Source of the DNA: Psychroserpens luteus
Lineage (GTDB): Bacteria; Bacteroidota; Bacteroidia; Flavobacteriales; Flavobacteriaceae
Assembly (NCBI RefSeq): GCF_015319355.1
Contig: NZ_JADILU010000001.1
Span: forward strand, 1 to 64,000
Reading direction: 5' to 3'
Length of the DNA stretch: 64,000 bases
The notes under the pieces: model-generated
What the model was told of the DNA's origin: nothing
Seen by the model: the letters and a program-made list of their open reading frames with translations, nothing else
Database searches by the model: none
In this document: positions 1-8,211 of the stretch, piece by piece
How positions within the stretch are numbered: the first letter of the stretch is position 1
Layout: every line of letters begins with the position of its first letter
Translations under genes and position numbers: made by a program

Positions 1-78
1 TACGGTTTGGTGATGATTTAAGACCTCTTTTACACAACGAAGTTTAAATTCATAATTATACTTGACTTTTCTTTCCAT
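1..78 (-). CDS. IS3-family transposase OrfA, N-terminal part (cut by window edge)
   Basis: The reverse strand opens with ATG at 78 and reads 26 codons to the window edge, beginning MERKVKYNYEFKLRCVKEV. This is the start of an IS3-group OrfA, the small helix-turn-helix protein that binds the element's ends and is joined to the OrfB integrase domain by programmed frameshift. The ATG lies about 40 bp inside an IS3-type terminal sequence, the normal spacing. The rest of the element lies outside the window, so whether it is intact cannot be judged. Confidence 0.8.
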   Translation of the reverse strand, partial: MERKVKYNYEFKLRCVKEVLNHHQTV

Positions 79-120
79 AAAAATACCCTCAAATAGTGTC
101 TAACTTTTTGGGGGCAGTCT
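1..120 (-). mobile_element. End of an IS3-family insertion sequence
   Basis: Reading the minus strand from 120, the sequence begins agactgcccccaaaaag and continues with ttagacac. This resembles the terminal inverted repeat of IS3-family elements and is followed by the OrfA start codon. Immediately outside, at 121, the DNA continues as the second half of a repeat whose complete copy lies at 1107-1245, so the IS has interrupted the left copy. The exact outer base and target duplication cannot be fixed because the other end is not in view. Confidence 0.75.
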
Positions 121-205
121 ATTTTCTATTCGGTTTTTATTTGCTAAATTACGTGCTAAACCACGCAACGTATCATATACAAAACCGTTGTGCGTAATTA
201 GAGCA
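121..205. repeat. Truncated left copy of cassette-flanking hairpin repeat
   Basis: From attttctattcgg at 121 to about 205 the sequence matches, with scattered changes, the second half of the repeat at 1107-1245 (shared stretches tttatttgctaaatta, ccacgc, and a tail ending in gttg). The first half is missing because the IS element ends exactly here. The remaining arm would pair with the lost arm to make a long imperfect stem. Together with the right copy it brackets the lipase gene. Confidence 0.7.
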
Positions 206-237
206 ACCCAACCTTAATTCCAGTAAATTAGAAAATA

Positions 238-1104
238 TTGAAAGAAAATCTATATAAATATATAAATAAAGCCGATTGGAAAAACACGGGTTTTTGTGAA
301 AACAAGGCATATGTTTGTAGCCAATTTTCGAAACTAATTTATAATTACAAGCCTACTGACAAAAAAGACCGAACGAATTTTTTTGAAATTAACGAAGAAA
401 CTTTAAGCAAGAATCCAAACATCAGTGCTTTCAACACTTTTATTAATAATTTCGATTTTAGGGTTATTTTTATTTTTGAAAATAAAGATTCAGTAACTAT
501 AGGATTGTCAATAAATAGAGCAATTATTATTGCTTCAAGAGGAACAAGTTATTGGAAAGATTGGGGAATAAATTTAAACTTCTTTAAGGCTACAGTTTGT
601 AATATCGAGAAGTTAAAATTTCATAGAGGTTTTAATAAAATAGCAACGAAAACAGTAGATAAAATTTATAAAAAAATATCAGCTGAAACTGCGCCTATTT
701 ATTTTACTGGTCACTCTTTAGGAGGAGCATTATCTGGAATATTCTACTATAATTTTACTACTAACTGTAATTGTATTAAAGATGTAAGATTAAAAAACAA
801 TAACAAAATATCTGGGTACACTTTTGGAATGCCAAGATTCAGCAATAAAACAGTAAATAAAACCGATAGTTTATTTAATTTATATAATCCTTTGGATATT
901 GTTCCAATGACACCACCAAAGGCATTTGGTTACAAAAATCAAAAATCTGAATATGAGTTATCGGAACTTGGATTAGAATTACGTCAAGAACGCAAACGAA
1001 TTAAAACACTTAAAAAATTGAGTGTTATTTTTAAAGGGAAAGCCACTAAAGAACATAATATTGACCGATATATATCTTTTTTACATCCATTAGTAAACAA
1101 TTAA
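238..1104 (+). CDS. Class 3 (alpha/beta-hydrolase) lipase-like protein
   Basis: The 288-residue product has the lipase-3 signature FTGHSLGG with nucleophile Ser160. An RGT segment at about 101-103 may supply the oxyanion hole. NPLDIVPMTPP gives the likely acid Asp220, and a His at 283 (FLHPL) can complete the triad. No signal peptide is visible, so a cytosolic or effector-like role is possible. The frame is closed by TAG nine bases upstream, leaving TTG at 238 as the only plausible start. The gene stands alone between two copies of a hairpin repeat, as in a gene cassette, and is AT-richer than the core genes. It probably hydrolyses acylglycerols or esters; the natural substrate is not evident. 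Confidence 0.75.
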   Translation: MKENLYKYINKADWKNTGFCENKAYVCSQFSKLIYNYKPTDKKDRTNFFEINEETLSKNPNISAFNTFINNFDFRVIFIFENKDSVTIGLSINRAIIIASRGTSYWKDWGINLNFFKATVCNIEKLKFHRGFNKIATKTVDKIYKKISAETAPIYFTGHSLGGALSGIFYYNFTTNCNCIKDVRLKNNNKISGYTFGMPRFSNKTVNKTDSLFNLYNPLDIVPMTPPKAFGYKNQKSEYELSELGLELRQERKRIKTLKKLSVIFKGKATKEHNIDRYISFLHPLVNN

Positions 1105-1106
1105 CT

Positions 1107-1245
1107 ACGCACAACACCGTGTATAATTAATGGCTGGTTCTCGCCTACTTACGAAAATCCTTGCGGATTTTCTATTCGGTATTTATTTGCTAAATTAGGT
1201 GCTTAAACACGCCACTAATCATACACAAACACGTTGCCAGTAATT
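1107..1245. repeat. Complete hairpin repeat downstream of lipase (attC-like)
   Basis: Starting three bases after the lipase stop, caacaccgtgtataatt and, 80 bp later, catacacaaacacgttg are imperfect inverted copies. Inside them sit further pairs around the perfect arms gaaaatcc / ggattttc with a ttgc loop. The whole would fold into one long stem with bulges. A damaged copy lies before the lipase. This looks like a recombination site of a cassette array, but no integrase gene is in the window, so function is inferred. Confidence 0.65.
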
Positions 1246-1353
1246 TTGACTAGTCCTAAAATAAGGCTACATAATTCAAAACAGTGATCTATAAAAACCA
1301 AAATTTTATAAACAGTTATTTCGCTGAACTGAATTTCCTCTTCCGAAAAAATC

Positions 1354-1385
1354 AAAAAAAAGCCTTTCAATTTCTTGAAAGGCTT
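1354..1385 (-). terminator. Rho-independent terminator of tRNA-Met
   Basis: On the minus strand, aagcctttcaa and ttgaaaggctt form an 11-bp stem with a gaaa loop, followed by seven T. It lies 12 bp past the 3' end of the tRNA. Confidence 0.85.
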
Positions 1386-1396
1386 CTGTTTACTAG

Positions 1397-1470
1397 TGGT
1401 CCCACTTGGGCTCGAACCAAGGACCACCTGATTATGAGTCAGGTGCTCTAACCAACTGAGCTATGGGACC
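1397..1470 (-). tRNA. tRNA with CAT anticodon (tRNA-Met, elongator type)
   Basis: The minus strand gives a 74-nt cloverleaf: acceptor GGTCCCA pairing with TGGGACC, D-arm AGCTCAGTTGGTTAGAGC, anticodon stem CCTGA/TCAGG with loop CTCATAA, and a TTCGAGC T-loop. The discriminator is A and no CCA is encoded. CAT can be elongator Met, initiator Met or lysidine-modified Ile. The absence of initiator features and the general likeness to elongator tRNA-Met favour Met, but Ile2 is not excluded. Confidence 0.9.
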
Positions 1471-1555
1471 TATTGTTATGAATAACAATATTCTCTTTAA
1501 AAGAGTGTGCAATATTACTACATATTTTAAAACTCTACAAGAAATTTATGTCAAT

Positions 1556-1963
1556 TTACTTTATAATGTCTTGACACAACTCAATCAAAACGCCATTTGT
1601 TGCTTTTGGGTGCAAAAAAGCAATGAGCTTATTATCTGCACCTTTCTTGGGTTTATCATGAATCATTTTAAAACCTTCACCTTTTAATCGTTCAATTTCT
1701 TTCTCTATATCTGCCACTGCAAAAGCAATGTGATGAATGCCTTCTCCCTTTTTTTCTATGAATTTTGCAATAGGACTATCTTCTGTTGTTGCTTGTAATA
1801 ACTCTATTTTATTAGGTCCATTCTTAAAAAAAGACGTGATTACACCTTCGCTTTCTACAGCTTCAGTTTTGTAATGTTTTTTTCCGAAGAGAGATGCAAA
1901 CAATTCATTTGATGCTTCAATATCTTTTACTGCAATACCTATATGTTCTATTTTTTTCATCAA
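1556..1963 (-). CDS. mce: Methylmalonyl-CoA epimerase
   Basis: A 135-residue protein of the vicinal oxygen chelate fold. It interconverts (R)- and (S)-methylmalonyl-CoA, linking propionate and odd-chain or branched catabolism to succinyl-CoA through the B12 mutase. Seen in sequence: an N-terminal IEHIGIAVKDI (metal His7), IELLQ, a second motif GIHHIAFAV, and IELCQ near the end with a metal Glu. This is the usual two beta-alpha-beta-beta-beta module arrangement. Length matches the family (about 130-140). It stands alone between tRNA-Met and the divergent rbfA, with no partner mutase gene nearby. The start may be the second Met. Confidence 0.9.
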   Translation of the reverse strand: MMKKIEHIGIAVKDIEASNELFASLFGKKHYKTEAVESEGVITSFFKNGPNKIELLQATTEDSPIAKFIEKKGEGIHHIAFAVADIEKEIERLKGEGFKMIHDKPKKGADNKLIAFLHPKATNGVLIELCQDIIK

Positions 1964-2145
1964 AACTTATTTTAGTTACCACAAAAGTGGGAATCTATTT
2001 TATCATTTCCTCTTTCAAAAATAACATAATCCTTAATTATCGCCTATTTTTGCAGTTGGAAACCAAAACTTGGTTTCATTTTTGATAAAAGTCGTTATAT
2101 TAGTAAGAACTGATGATGAAGTAACTACGACTTAAATTTAATACA

Positions 2146-2544
2146 ATGGAAGAATTTACCCAAAGACAGAAAAAAATTGGCGGACTTTTACAAAAAGATC
2201 TCGCAGACATATTACAAAAAGCAGCTACAGATGGCGGAATGCGTGGAGTCATCATATCGGTAAGTAAAGTAAATGTAACCACAGATTTATCTGTAGCTAA
2301 AGTATACCTTAGTGTTTTCCCTAATGGAAAAGGAAAAGAATTGATTGAAGGCATTCGATCAAACACACCTTTAATTCGTCACGAAATGGCACAACGTACT
2401 AGAAACCAATTACGTCGTATGCCAAATTTAGAATTTTTTATAGACGACTCTTTAGAATATATTGACGGAATAGAAAGGTCTCTCAAAAGAGAAGATGACC
2501 CAATTAAAGAAGCAGATCTTTTATCTAAGCGTAAAAAGAAATAA
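2146..2544 (+). CDS. rbfA: Ribosome-binding factor A
   Basis: A 132-residue KH-like protein that binds the 30S precursor near helix 1 of 16S rRNA and helps late maturation, especially in the cold. Diagnostic stretches are TQRQKKIGGLLQKDLADIL at the start, then VTTDLSVAKVYLSVFP and RTRNQLRRMPNLEFFIDDS. The tail is lysine-rich. The next gene, an FtsX-type permease, follows 67 bp later on the same strand, so the two may be co-transcribed. Confidence 0.93.
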   Translation: MEEFTQRQKKIGGLLQKDLADILQKAATDGGMRGVIISVSKVNVTTDLSVAKVYLSVFPNGKGKELIEGIRSNTPLIRHEMAQRTRNQLRRMPNLEFFIDDSLEYIDGIERSLKREDDPIKEADLLSKRKKK

Positions 2545-2611
2545 CCGGTTTTTTAAAACCTCCAGAAAATAGTTTTACCTTAAACTTGTTATTCCTTTTA
2601 CAAATAAGAGC

Positions 2612-3814
2612 ATGAACTTCTCGTTATATATAGCAAAGCGCTACCTGTTTTCTAAAAGCAGTAATAATTCTATTAATATAATGACCATTATTGCAGCTTC
2701 AGGTACTATAATTGCTGCAGCTGCTTTATTTATTGTGCTCTCTGGTTTTGCTGGATTAAAAAGCTTTAGCCTCGAATTCTCCTCCTTTGTTGATCCAGAT
2801 TTAAAGGTCTTCCCCTTAGAAGGGAAGTCGTTTGTCATATCAAAAGAAGATGCTCTTAAAATTAATACTATTAACGGAATTCAAAGCTATTCTAAAACCA
2901 TTGAAGAGCGTGTTATTTTAGAATTTGATGGTAAAAAGCAAATCGTTACCATGAAAGGTGTTGATGAAAATTTCACTAAGGTTACTGCTATTGACACTAT
3001 GGTTTACTACGGAAATTGGCTCGAAAGAGGTACTAATCAAATTGTTTCAGGTGGAGGGATTTCTAACAAACTATCTTATGGAGTTCTTGATCTCACCAGG
3101 AATCAAAAAATATATGTTCCAAAACCAGGAAAAGGACAAATCACCTCTGTAAAAGGTGGATTTAATTCTGTATTAGCATACAATATTGGCATTTTTGATA
3201 TAAATCCTGATTTAAACAACGAATACATCTTTTCTAATATAGAAACCACTAGACATCTATTAAACTACGATGAAAATCAAGTATCATCAATAGAATTAAA
3301 ATTAGATGCAGAAGCTGACGAAGTTAAAGTTTCCGAAGCATTAAAAACCATTTTTGGAAACACTGTAGAAGTCAAAAATAGAGCTCAATTAAATGACGCA
3401 CTCTACAAAATGCTTAATACCGAAAATATGGCTGTTTACCTCATTTTCACTTTGGTTATTATCATCGCACTTTTCAATGTTATTGGAGCATTAATCATGA
3501 TGATATTAGATAAAAAGGCTTCCTTAAATACACTCTTTAATTTGGGAGCAACAACAAAAGAGATCAGACGTATTTTCTTTTTACAAGGTAGTTTAATGAC
3601 TATTCTTGCTGGTACAATTGGTTTAATTTTAGGATTTGTGATTATATTTTTACAAAAGCAGTTTGCGCTAATTATGTTGACACCTTCATTGCCTTATCCT
3701 GTAGAAATTAAAGCAATTAACTTTGTCATTGTATTAATAACAATTACTGTTTTTGGAGTACTTGCTTCAAAACTAGCTTCGCAAAGGATTTCTAAGAATT
3801 TGGTGAAAAGCTAA
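2612..3814 (+). CDS. ABC transporter permease of the LolC/LolE-FtsX family
   Basis: A 400-residue inner-membrane protein with one N-terminal transmembrane helix (about 20-45), a large periplasmic domain (about 50-270) and three C-terminal helices (about 275-395). This is the MacB/FtsX layout of the permeases that extract lipoproteins for Lol transport. The opening NFSLYIAKRYLFSKSSNN is typical of Bacteroidota members. No ATPase gene (LolD) is adjacent, which is common in this phylum. The exact cargo, lipoprotein or otherwise, cannot be told from sequence. It lies convergent with dusB, 8 bp apart. Confidence 0.85.
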   Translation: MNFSLYIAKRYLFSKSSNNSINIMTIIAASGTIIAAAALFIVLSGFAGLKSFSLEFSSFVDPDLKVFPLEGKSFVISKEDALKINTINGIQSYSKTIEERVILEFDGKKQIVTMKGVDENFTKVTAIDTMVYYGNWLERGTNQIVSGGGISNKLSYGVLDLTRNQKIYVPKPGKGQITSVKGGFNSVLAYNIGIFDINPDLNNEYIFSNIETTRHLLNYDENQVSSIELKLDAEADEVKVSEALKTIFGNTVEVKNRAQLNDALYKMLNTENMAVYLIFTLVIIIALFNVIGALIMMILDKKASLNTLFNLGATTKEIRRIFFLQGSLMTILAGTIGLILGFVIIFLQKQFALIMLTPSLPYPVEIKAINFVIVLITITVFGVLASKLASQRISKNLVKS

Positions 3815-3822
3815 ATTAAGGA

Positions 3823-4857
3823 TTAAGAAAACTGATAATCACCAAACAACTCCAATACCTCATCAAAAGCAGCAAAAACATCTTTTGAGTCGTCACTTGT
3901 GACCATTTTCATTCTGTGCTCTTTGAAATTTGGAATTCCTTTAAAATAGTTGGTGTAATGACGTCTGGTTTCAAAAACGCCTAATTTTTCACCTTTCCAA
4001 TCAATAGACATTTGAAGATGACGTCTCGCTGCATCCACTCGTTCTGCCATTGAAATTGGATCTAAATGCTCACCTGTTTCAAAAAAGTGTTTCACTTGTT
4101 TAAAAAACCAAGGATTTCCAATTGATGCACGACCAATCATACAACCATCTAAACCGTAACTGTCACGCATTTCCATGGCACGTTCTGGTGTGGTGACATC
4201 GCCATTTCCAAATACAGGAATGTGCATTCTAGGATTATTTTTTACAGCTGCAATGGGTTTCCAATCTGCATCACCTTTATACATTTGCGCACGTGTTCGT
4301 CCGTGAATTGAAATGGCTTTACAACCAACATCTTGCAATCGCTCAGCAACCTCAACAATTTTTATAGAATCGTGATCCCAACCCAGACGCGTTTTTACGG
4401 TAATAGGCAAATTGGTGCGTTTTACCATTTCTGCAGTAAGTTGTTCCATCAAACAGATATCTTTTAGGATTCCTGCTCCTGCTCCTTTACTCACCACTTT
4501 TTTTACTGGACAACCAAAATTGATATCAATAATATCTGGATTTGAACGCTCTACAATATCAATGGTTTGAAGCATACTTTCCATATTAGCTCCAAAAATC
4601 TGAATGCCAACAGGTCGTTCTTTTTCGTAGATATCGAGTTTCATGACGCTTTTTGCTGCATCACGAATAAGGCCTTCGCTAGAGATAAATTCGGTGTATA
4701 CAACGTCTGCACCTTGTTCCTTGCACAATGCTCGAAACGGTGGATCGCTAACATCTTCCATTGGTGCTAACAACAATGGGAAATCTGAAAGTTCTATATC
4801 GCCTATCTTTACCAAACTCAATTTATTTTGCGCAAAATTAGGGTTTTTATTCAGCAT
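3823..4857 (-). CDS. dusB: tRNA-dihydrouridine synthase (DusB type)
   Basis: A 344-residue FMN enzyme that reduces uridine to dihydrouridine in tRNA D-loops with NADPH. It shows LLLAPMEDVSDPPFR (FMN barrel start), INFGCPVKKVVSKGAGAG with the catalytic Cys, KTRLGWDHDS, and IHGRTRAQMYKGDADW. The ATG at 4857 abuts the T-run of the upstream terminator (4858-4886), and a TAATTTTG promoter-like element lies inside the first codons. Translation may therefore begin at TTG 4815 or 4821, just before the conserved VKIGDIEL. No other gene shares its transcript. Confidence 0.93.
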   Translation of the reverse strand: MLNKNPNFAQNKLSLVKIGDIELSDFPLLLAPMEDVSDPPFRALCKEQGADVVYTEFISSEGLIRDAAKSVMKLDIYEKERPVGIQIFGANMESMLQTIDIVERSNPDIIDINFGCPVKKVVSKGAGAGILKDICLMEQLTAEMVKRTNLPITVKTRLGWDHDSIKIVEVAERLQDVGCKAISIHGRTRAQMYKGDADWKPIAAVKNNPRMHIPVFGNGDVTTPERAMEMRDSYGLDGCMIGRASIGNPWFFKQVKHFFETGEHLDPISMAERVDAARRHLQMSIDWKGEKLGVFETRRHYTNYFKGIPNFKEHRMKMVTSDDSKDVFAAFDEVLELFGDYQFS

Positions 4858-4886
4858 AAAAAAAGCCTCTACTTAAAGTAGAGGCT
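4858..4886 (-). terminator. Terminator of the lipoprotein gene, abutting dusB
   Basis: An 11-bp perfect stem, agcctctactt / aagtagaggct, is followed on the minus strand by about seven T. It ends transcription from the gene at 4930-5610 and touches the ATG assigned to dusB. This argues that dusB has its own promoter and a later start. Confidence 0.85.
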
Positions 4887-4929
4887 AATTATAAAATTGT
4901 TTTATACAATTTAATCACTTTATGATAAA

Positions 4930-5610
4930 TTAATCAAAAGGTATTGGTAGTTTAAATTGACCATCTGTAATTTCAATTACGTCACTTGGATCATCTACGT
5001 TATATAATTTCATTGAAAAATTACCTTCTAACAATTGCTCTATCTGTAATGTTTGAGCTCCAATTGTAACATTATTGCTTACAGAACTTGTTATTTGAAA
5101 AGTACTTCCTGTTTGGTCTCCACCTAAAGAATTATAATATACGTCTCCTGTAGAATCAAATGTAAAATGTGCACTTACGTCTCCTGTTGAACCAGAAACA
5201 ACATTATCACTAACTGCATAATCATAAAAACTTACAGGAAAAGCGTCGTTAAAGGTTTGAGAAGCACTCTCATCTGATCCACATAAATAAAAGCGAATGA
5301 AATCAAAAGACATATTAGGTCTATTCTCAGTTTCAAAGTCAGGATACACACCAATAGAATAATTTAAACCTCCAGTATCTGGGTAATAAGCGCAAGTTGT
5401 TGTAATAGAATTACCAGAAAGGGATAAATAATAATCTGCAGTTGTAGCTGTTTCTAATTGTCCATAAACAAATGGTTCGCCATTAACTTTTCCGGAGATA
5501 AAGTATAGATAATCATCTTGATTAACGCTAGGATCAGAAGAATCATCACTGCCACAAGCTGTCAAAAGAATAGCAAAACATAAAGTGCCAAGAAATTTTA
5601 ATTTTTTCAT
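4930..5610 (-). CDS. Hypothetical lipoprotein
   Basis: A 226-residue protein with a lipoprotein signal peptide: basic MKKLKF, hydrophobic core, and the lipobox LLTACG with acylated Cys19-20, followed by an Asp/Ser-rich linker that fits surface export in Bacteroidota. The mature part is Tyr/Ser/Thr-rich and beta-strand-like, with alternating hydrophobic segments and few charges. No family is recognised. It is monocistronic and ends at the strong terminator in front of dusB. It is divergent from the Lgt-like gene at 5697. Function unknown. Confidence 0.75.
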   Translation of the reverse strand: MKKLKFLGTLCFAILLTACGSDDSSDPSVNQDDYLYFISGKVNGEPFVYGQLETATTADYYLSLSGNSITTTCAYYPDTGGLNYSIGVYPDFETENRPNMSFDFIRFYLCGSDESASQTFNDAFPVSFYDYAVSDNVVSGSTGDVSAHFTFDSTGDVYYNSLGGDQTGSTFQITSSVSNNVTIGAQTLQIEQLLEGNFSMKLYNVDDPSDVIEITDGQFKLPIPFD

Positions 5611-5696
5611 AAATAGAGTTTTTATATATTAACAACTAGCAAATCTAGAATTTTTCTTACAAAAACCTATTTTCATGACTTTAAAATCATTTTAAA

Positions 5697-6446
5697 TTGC
5701 AAATCCCATTTCAACCAGAGGTCTTCGGTATTACTCTAAATATTCACCTCATTTTAGAGTACCTCGCCTTTTTTATTGCCTTTAGATATTATGTGATTTT
5801 AAGGCGCAAAAGTGACGACCATATCAATTCTGGAAATCGGTTATCTATCATTCTTGGTGCAGCTTTAGGCGCATTGATTGGCTCTCGCTTCATTGGGATT
5901 CTTGAAAACCCTTTAGTTGATTTTTCCGAAGCAAATAGCATTCAACTCCTCAATACAAAAACCATAATGGGTGGATTATTTGGCGGATTGCTTGGTGTGG
6001 AGCTTGCTAAAAAAATTATTGGTGAGCAATCGTCTTCAGGAGATTTATTTGTGTTTCCTATTATTTTAGGCATTTTTATTGGTCGCGTTGGTTGCTTTCT
6101 TTCTGGTATCAATGAGTTCACCTACGGAAATGTAACCAACTCCATTTTTGGGATGGATTTAGGCGACGGATTGCTTCGTCACCCAACCTCTCTTTACGAG
6201 CTCGTTTTTCTGATACTTTTATTTATTGGATTACAATTTCTACGGAAACGTGCCAACCTGAAAAATGGTGAACTTTTTAAAATTTTTATGCTAGCTTACT
6301 TTGGATTTAGATTTATTATTGAGTTTTTAAAACCAAATGTTTTTCATGTGTTTGGGTTGAGCACAATTCAGCTTTTATGTGTAATTTGTTGGTTGTATTA
6401 TAGTAGAACGATTGCCAAACTTTTACTTGGCTGGAAGTTGCGTTAG
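5697..6446 (+). CDS. Prolipoprotein diacylglyceryl transferase (Lgt) family membrane protein
   Basis: A 249-residue polytopic protein with about seven helices. It carries the Lgt-family signature GRVGCFLSGINEFTYG (about 143-158), the preceding TIMGGLFGGLLGVELAKK, and HPTSLYELVFL. Lgt moves diacylglycerol from phosphatidylglycerol to the lipobox Cys of prelipoproteins. The GRxGCF form is the variant often seen in second Lgt-like paralogues rather than the canonical GRxxNFxN, so this may not be the essential Lgt. The start is TTG at 5697, since no ATG fits. A hairpin repeat separates it from the radical SAM gene on the same strand. The pairing suggests a role in unusual membrane lipid or lipoprotein acyl modification. 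Confidence 0.75.
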   Translation: MQIPFQPEVFGITLNIHLILEYLAFFIAFRYYVILRRKSDDHINSGNRLSIILGAALGALIGSRFIGILENPLVDFSEANSIQLLNTKTIMGGLFGGLLGVELAKKIIGEQSSSGDLFVFPIILGIFIGRVGCFLSGINEFTYGNVTNSIFGMDLGDGLLRHPTSLYELVFLILLFIGLQFLRKRANLKNGELFKIFMLAYFGFRFIIEFLKPNVFHVFGLSTIQLLCVICWLYYSRTIAKLLLGWKLR

Positions 6447-6469
6447 GGATTGAACGGTTTGTTTGAGCT

Positions 6470-6575
6470 CTCCAGGCTTTTTAGTCTGGAAGCGAGTAGT
6501 GAAAGCTCGACCTTTTGCGATCCTACAATCCCGATAGCCATCGGGATTGTAGGCATGAGTAAAAGGTAACGCCCA
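6470..6575. repeat. Dispersed hairpin element between Lgt-like and radical SAM genes
   Basis: Two stems are seen: ccaggctttttagtctgg, and a near-perfect pair of cctacaatcccgat and atcgggattgtagg around an agcc loop. Outer pairing of gaccttttgcg with gagtaaaaggta extends it. No T-run follows, so it is not a classic terminator. It resembles dispersed palindromic repeats of flavobacterial chromosomes. A genome search is needed to confirm copy number. Confidence 0.55.
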
Positions 6576-6598
6576 AATTAAAATTATAAAATTAAATT

Positions 6599-7993
6599 AT
6601 GCCAGTTAGAAACTATACCTATTACGATTTTACATTAAGCTTGTGTCCGGAATGTTTAAGACGTGTAGACGCTAAAATCGTTTTTGAAAACGGAAACGTA
6701 TATATGCTCAAACGTTGCAAAGAACATGGCAATTCTAAGGTTTTAATTGCAGATGATATTGAGTACTACAAAAACATGCGACACTACAACAAACCAAGCG
6801 AAACACCTTATACGTTTAATACAAAGACCGATTATGGTTGTCCGTATGATTGCGGACTATGTCCAGACCACGAGCAACATTCCTGTCTAACGGTTGTAGA
6901 GGTAACAGATCGTTGTAATTTAACGTGTCCAACCTGTTATGCTGGCTCTTCACCAACGTATGGTCGTCATCGCACGCTTGACGAAGTTAAAGCGATGCTC
7001 GACACGATCGTCAAAAACGAAAAGGAACCTGATGTGGTTCAAATTTCGGGAGGCGAACCAACGATTCATCCTCAGTTTTGGGAGATTATGGATTATGCAA
7101 AATCTCTTCCTATTCGACATTTAATGCTCAATACTAACGGAATTAAAATTGCAAAAGATTTCGCTTTCACTGAACGACTAAAAACGTATGCTCCAGATTT
7201 TGAAGTCTATCTTCAGTTTGATTCTTTCGAGAATAGCGTATTGCAAGAATTACGAGGTGCAGATTTAACTGATATTAGAAAACAAGCCATTGACAACCTT
7301 AACAAACTAAACCTATCAACCACTCTGGTTGTCGTGCTCCAAAAAGGATTAAATGATGGAGAAATAGGAAAAATTATAGAGTATGCTTTAAAGCAGAAAT
7401 GTATTAGAGGTGTCACATTTCAGCCCACACAAATTGCTGGTCGTTTGGATAATTTTAATCCCGAAACAGATCGCATGACCTTAACAGAAGTACGTCGTAA
7501 AATCATGGAACAGACTACTATTTTTAATGGAGATGATTTATTGCCTGTACCTTGTAATCCTGATGCTTTAGTGATGGGTTATGCTTTAAAATTGGGTGAT
7601 GAGGTCTTCCCATTAACGCGATATATTAACCCGAATGATTTATTAGACAATAGTAAAAACACCATTATTTATGAGCAAGATGAACAACTTCAAGGTAAAA
7701 TGATTGAGTTGTTTAGTACTGGGAATTCCGTAGAAAAAGCAGAAGAGAATTTAAAGTCTATTATGTGTTGTTTACCAAATATTGATGCACCAGAGTTGGG
7801 TTATGACAATTTGTTTAGAGTCATCATTATGCAATTTATTGATGCTTACAATTTTGATGTGAGAGCAATTAAAAAATCGTGCGTTCATATTGTAGATAAA
7901 GACAATAAAATCATTCCTTTTGAAACTATGAATTTGTTTTATCGCGATGATAAAAAAGCAAAGTTAGAAGCACTTAGAAATGAAATTTTATGA
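6599..7993 (+). CDS. Radical SAM protein resembling tetraether lipid synthase (Tes/MJ0619 group)
   Basis: A 464-residue enzyme. The radical SAM cluster motif is CNLTCPTC (Cys106, 110, 113), with SGGEPT downstream. In front lie Cys16/Cys19 with Cys40 and His43 (a rubredoxin-like metal site) and a further cluster set, GCPYDCGLCPDHEQHSC (Cys81, 85, 88, 96). More Cys occur in the C-terminal half. This ordered multi-cluster N-terminus is what I know from archaeal Tes, which joins lipid chains at unactivated methyl carbons, and from its bacterial relatives. It also fits the wider MJ0619-type family, so the reaction is not proven. The stop overlaps the next gene (ATGA), and an Lgt-like gene lies upstream, both pointing to membrane lipids. 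Confidence 0.75.
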   Translation: MPVRNYTYYDFTLSLCPECLRRVDAKIVFENGNVYMLKRCKEHGNSKVLIADDIEYYKNMRHYNKPSETPYTFNTKTDYGCPYDCGLCPDHEQHSCLTVVEVTDRCNLTCPTCYAGSSPTYGRHRTLDEVKAMLDTIVKNEKEPDVVQISGGEPTIHPQFWEIMDYAKSLPIRHLMLNTNGIKIAKDFAFTERLKTYAPDFEVYLQFDSFENSVLQELRGADLTDIRKQAIDNLNKLNLSTTLVVVLQKGLNDGEIGKIIEYALKQKCIRGVTFQPTQIAGRLDNFNPETDRMTLTEVRRKIMEQTTIFNGDDLLPVPCNPDALVMGYALKLGDEVFPLTRYINPNDLLDNSKNTIIYEQDEQLQGKMIELFSTGNSVEKAEENLKSIMCCLPNIDAPELGYDNLFRVIIMQFIDAYNFDVRAIKKSCVHIVDKDNKIIPFETMNLFYRDDKKAKLEALRNEIL

Positions 7994-8199
7994 TCTCTTT
8001 ATTGTTAGATAGAAGTGATGGTTATGCTTTAATTTTAATGATTATCGTTTTTATCTTTATTTTTATTCTGCCCTTTGCTATGTTTATCATTGGATTGGTT
8101 CAATATAAAGAGCACAAAAAAAGAAGTAAAATAATTTTAAGCATTGCCATAATCTATGCTATTATAAGTATTGGAATTTGTGGAGGCTATAATATTTAA
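7990..8199 (+). CDS. Small two-helix membrane protein
   Basis: A 69-residue peptide with two transmembrane helices (about 12-36 and 46-64) joined by a short basic loop QYKEHKKRSK. The start overlaps the radical SAM stop by four bases, indicating translational coupling. It shares its layout and the closing IISIGICGG with the next gene, so the two are tandem paralogues. No named family is recognised. A membrane partner or anchor for the radical SAM enzyme is a reasonable guess only. Confidence 0.7.
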   Translation: MISLLLDRSDGYALILMIIVFIFIFILPFAMFIIGLVQYKEHKKRSKIILSIAIIYAIISIGICGGYNI

Positions 8200-8211
8200 A
8201 TACGAGAAGAC

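Noticed and set aside
1215-1427. Open frame overlapping the tRNA-Met gene on the same strand
   Set aside because: It runs through the tRNA and its terminator; the peptide has no family.
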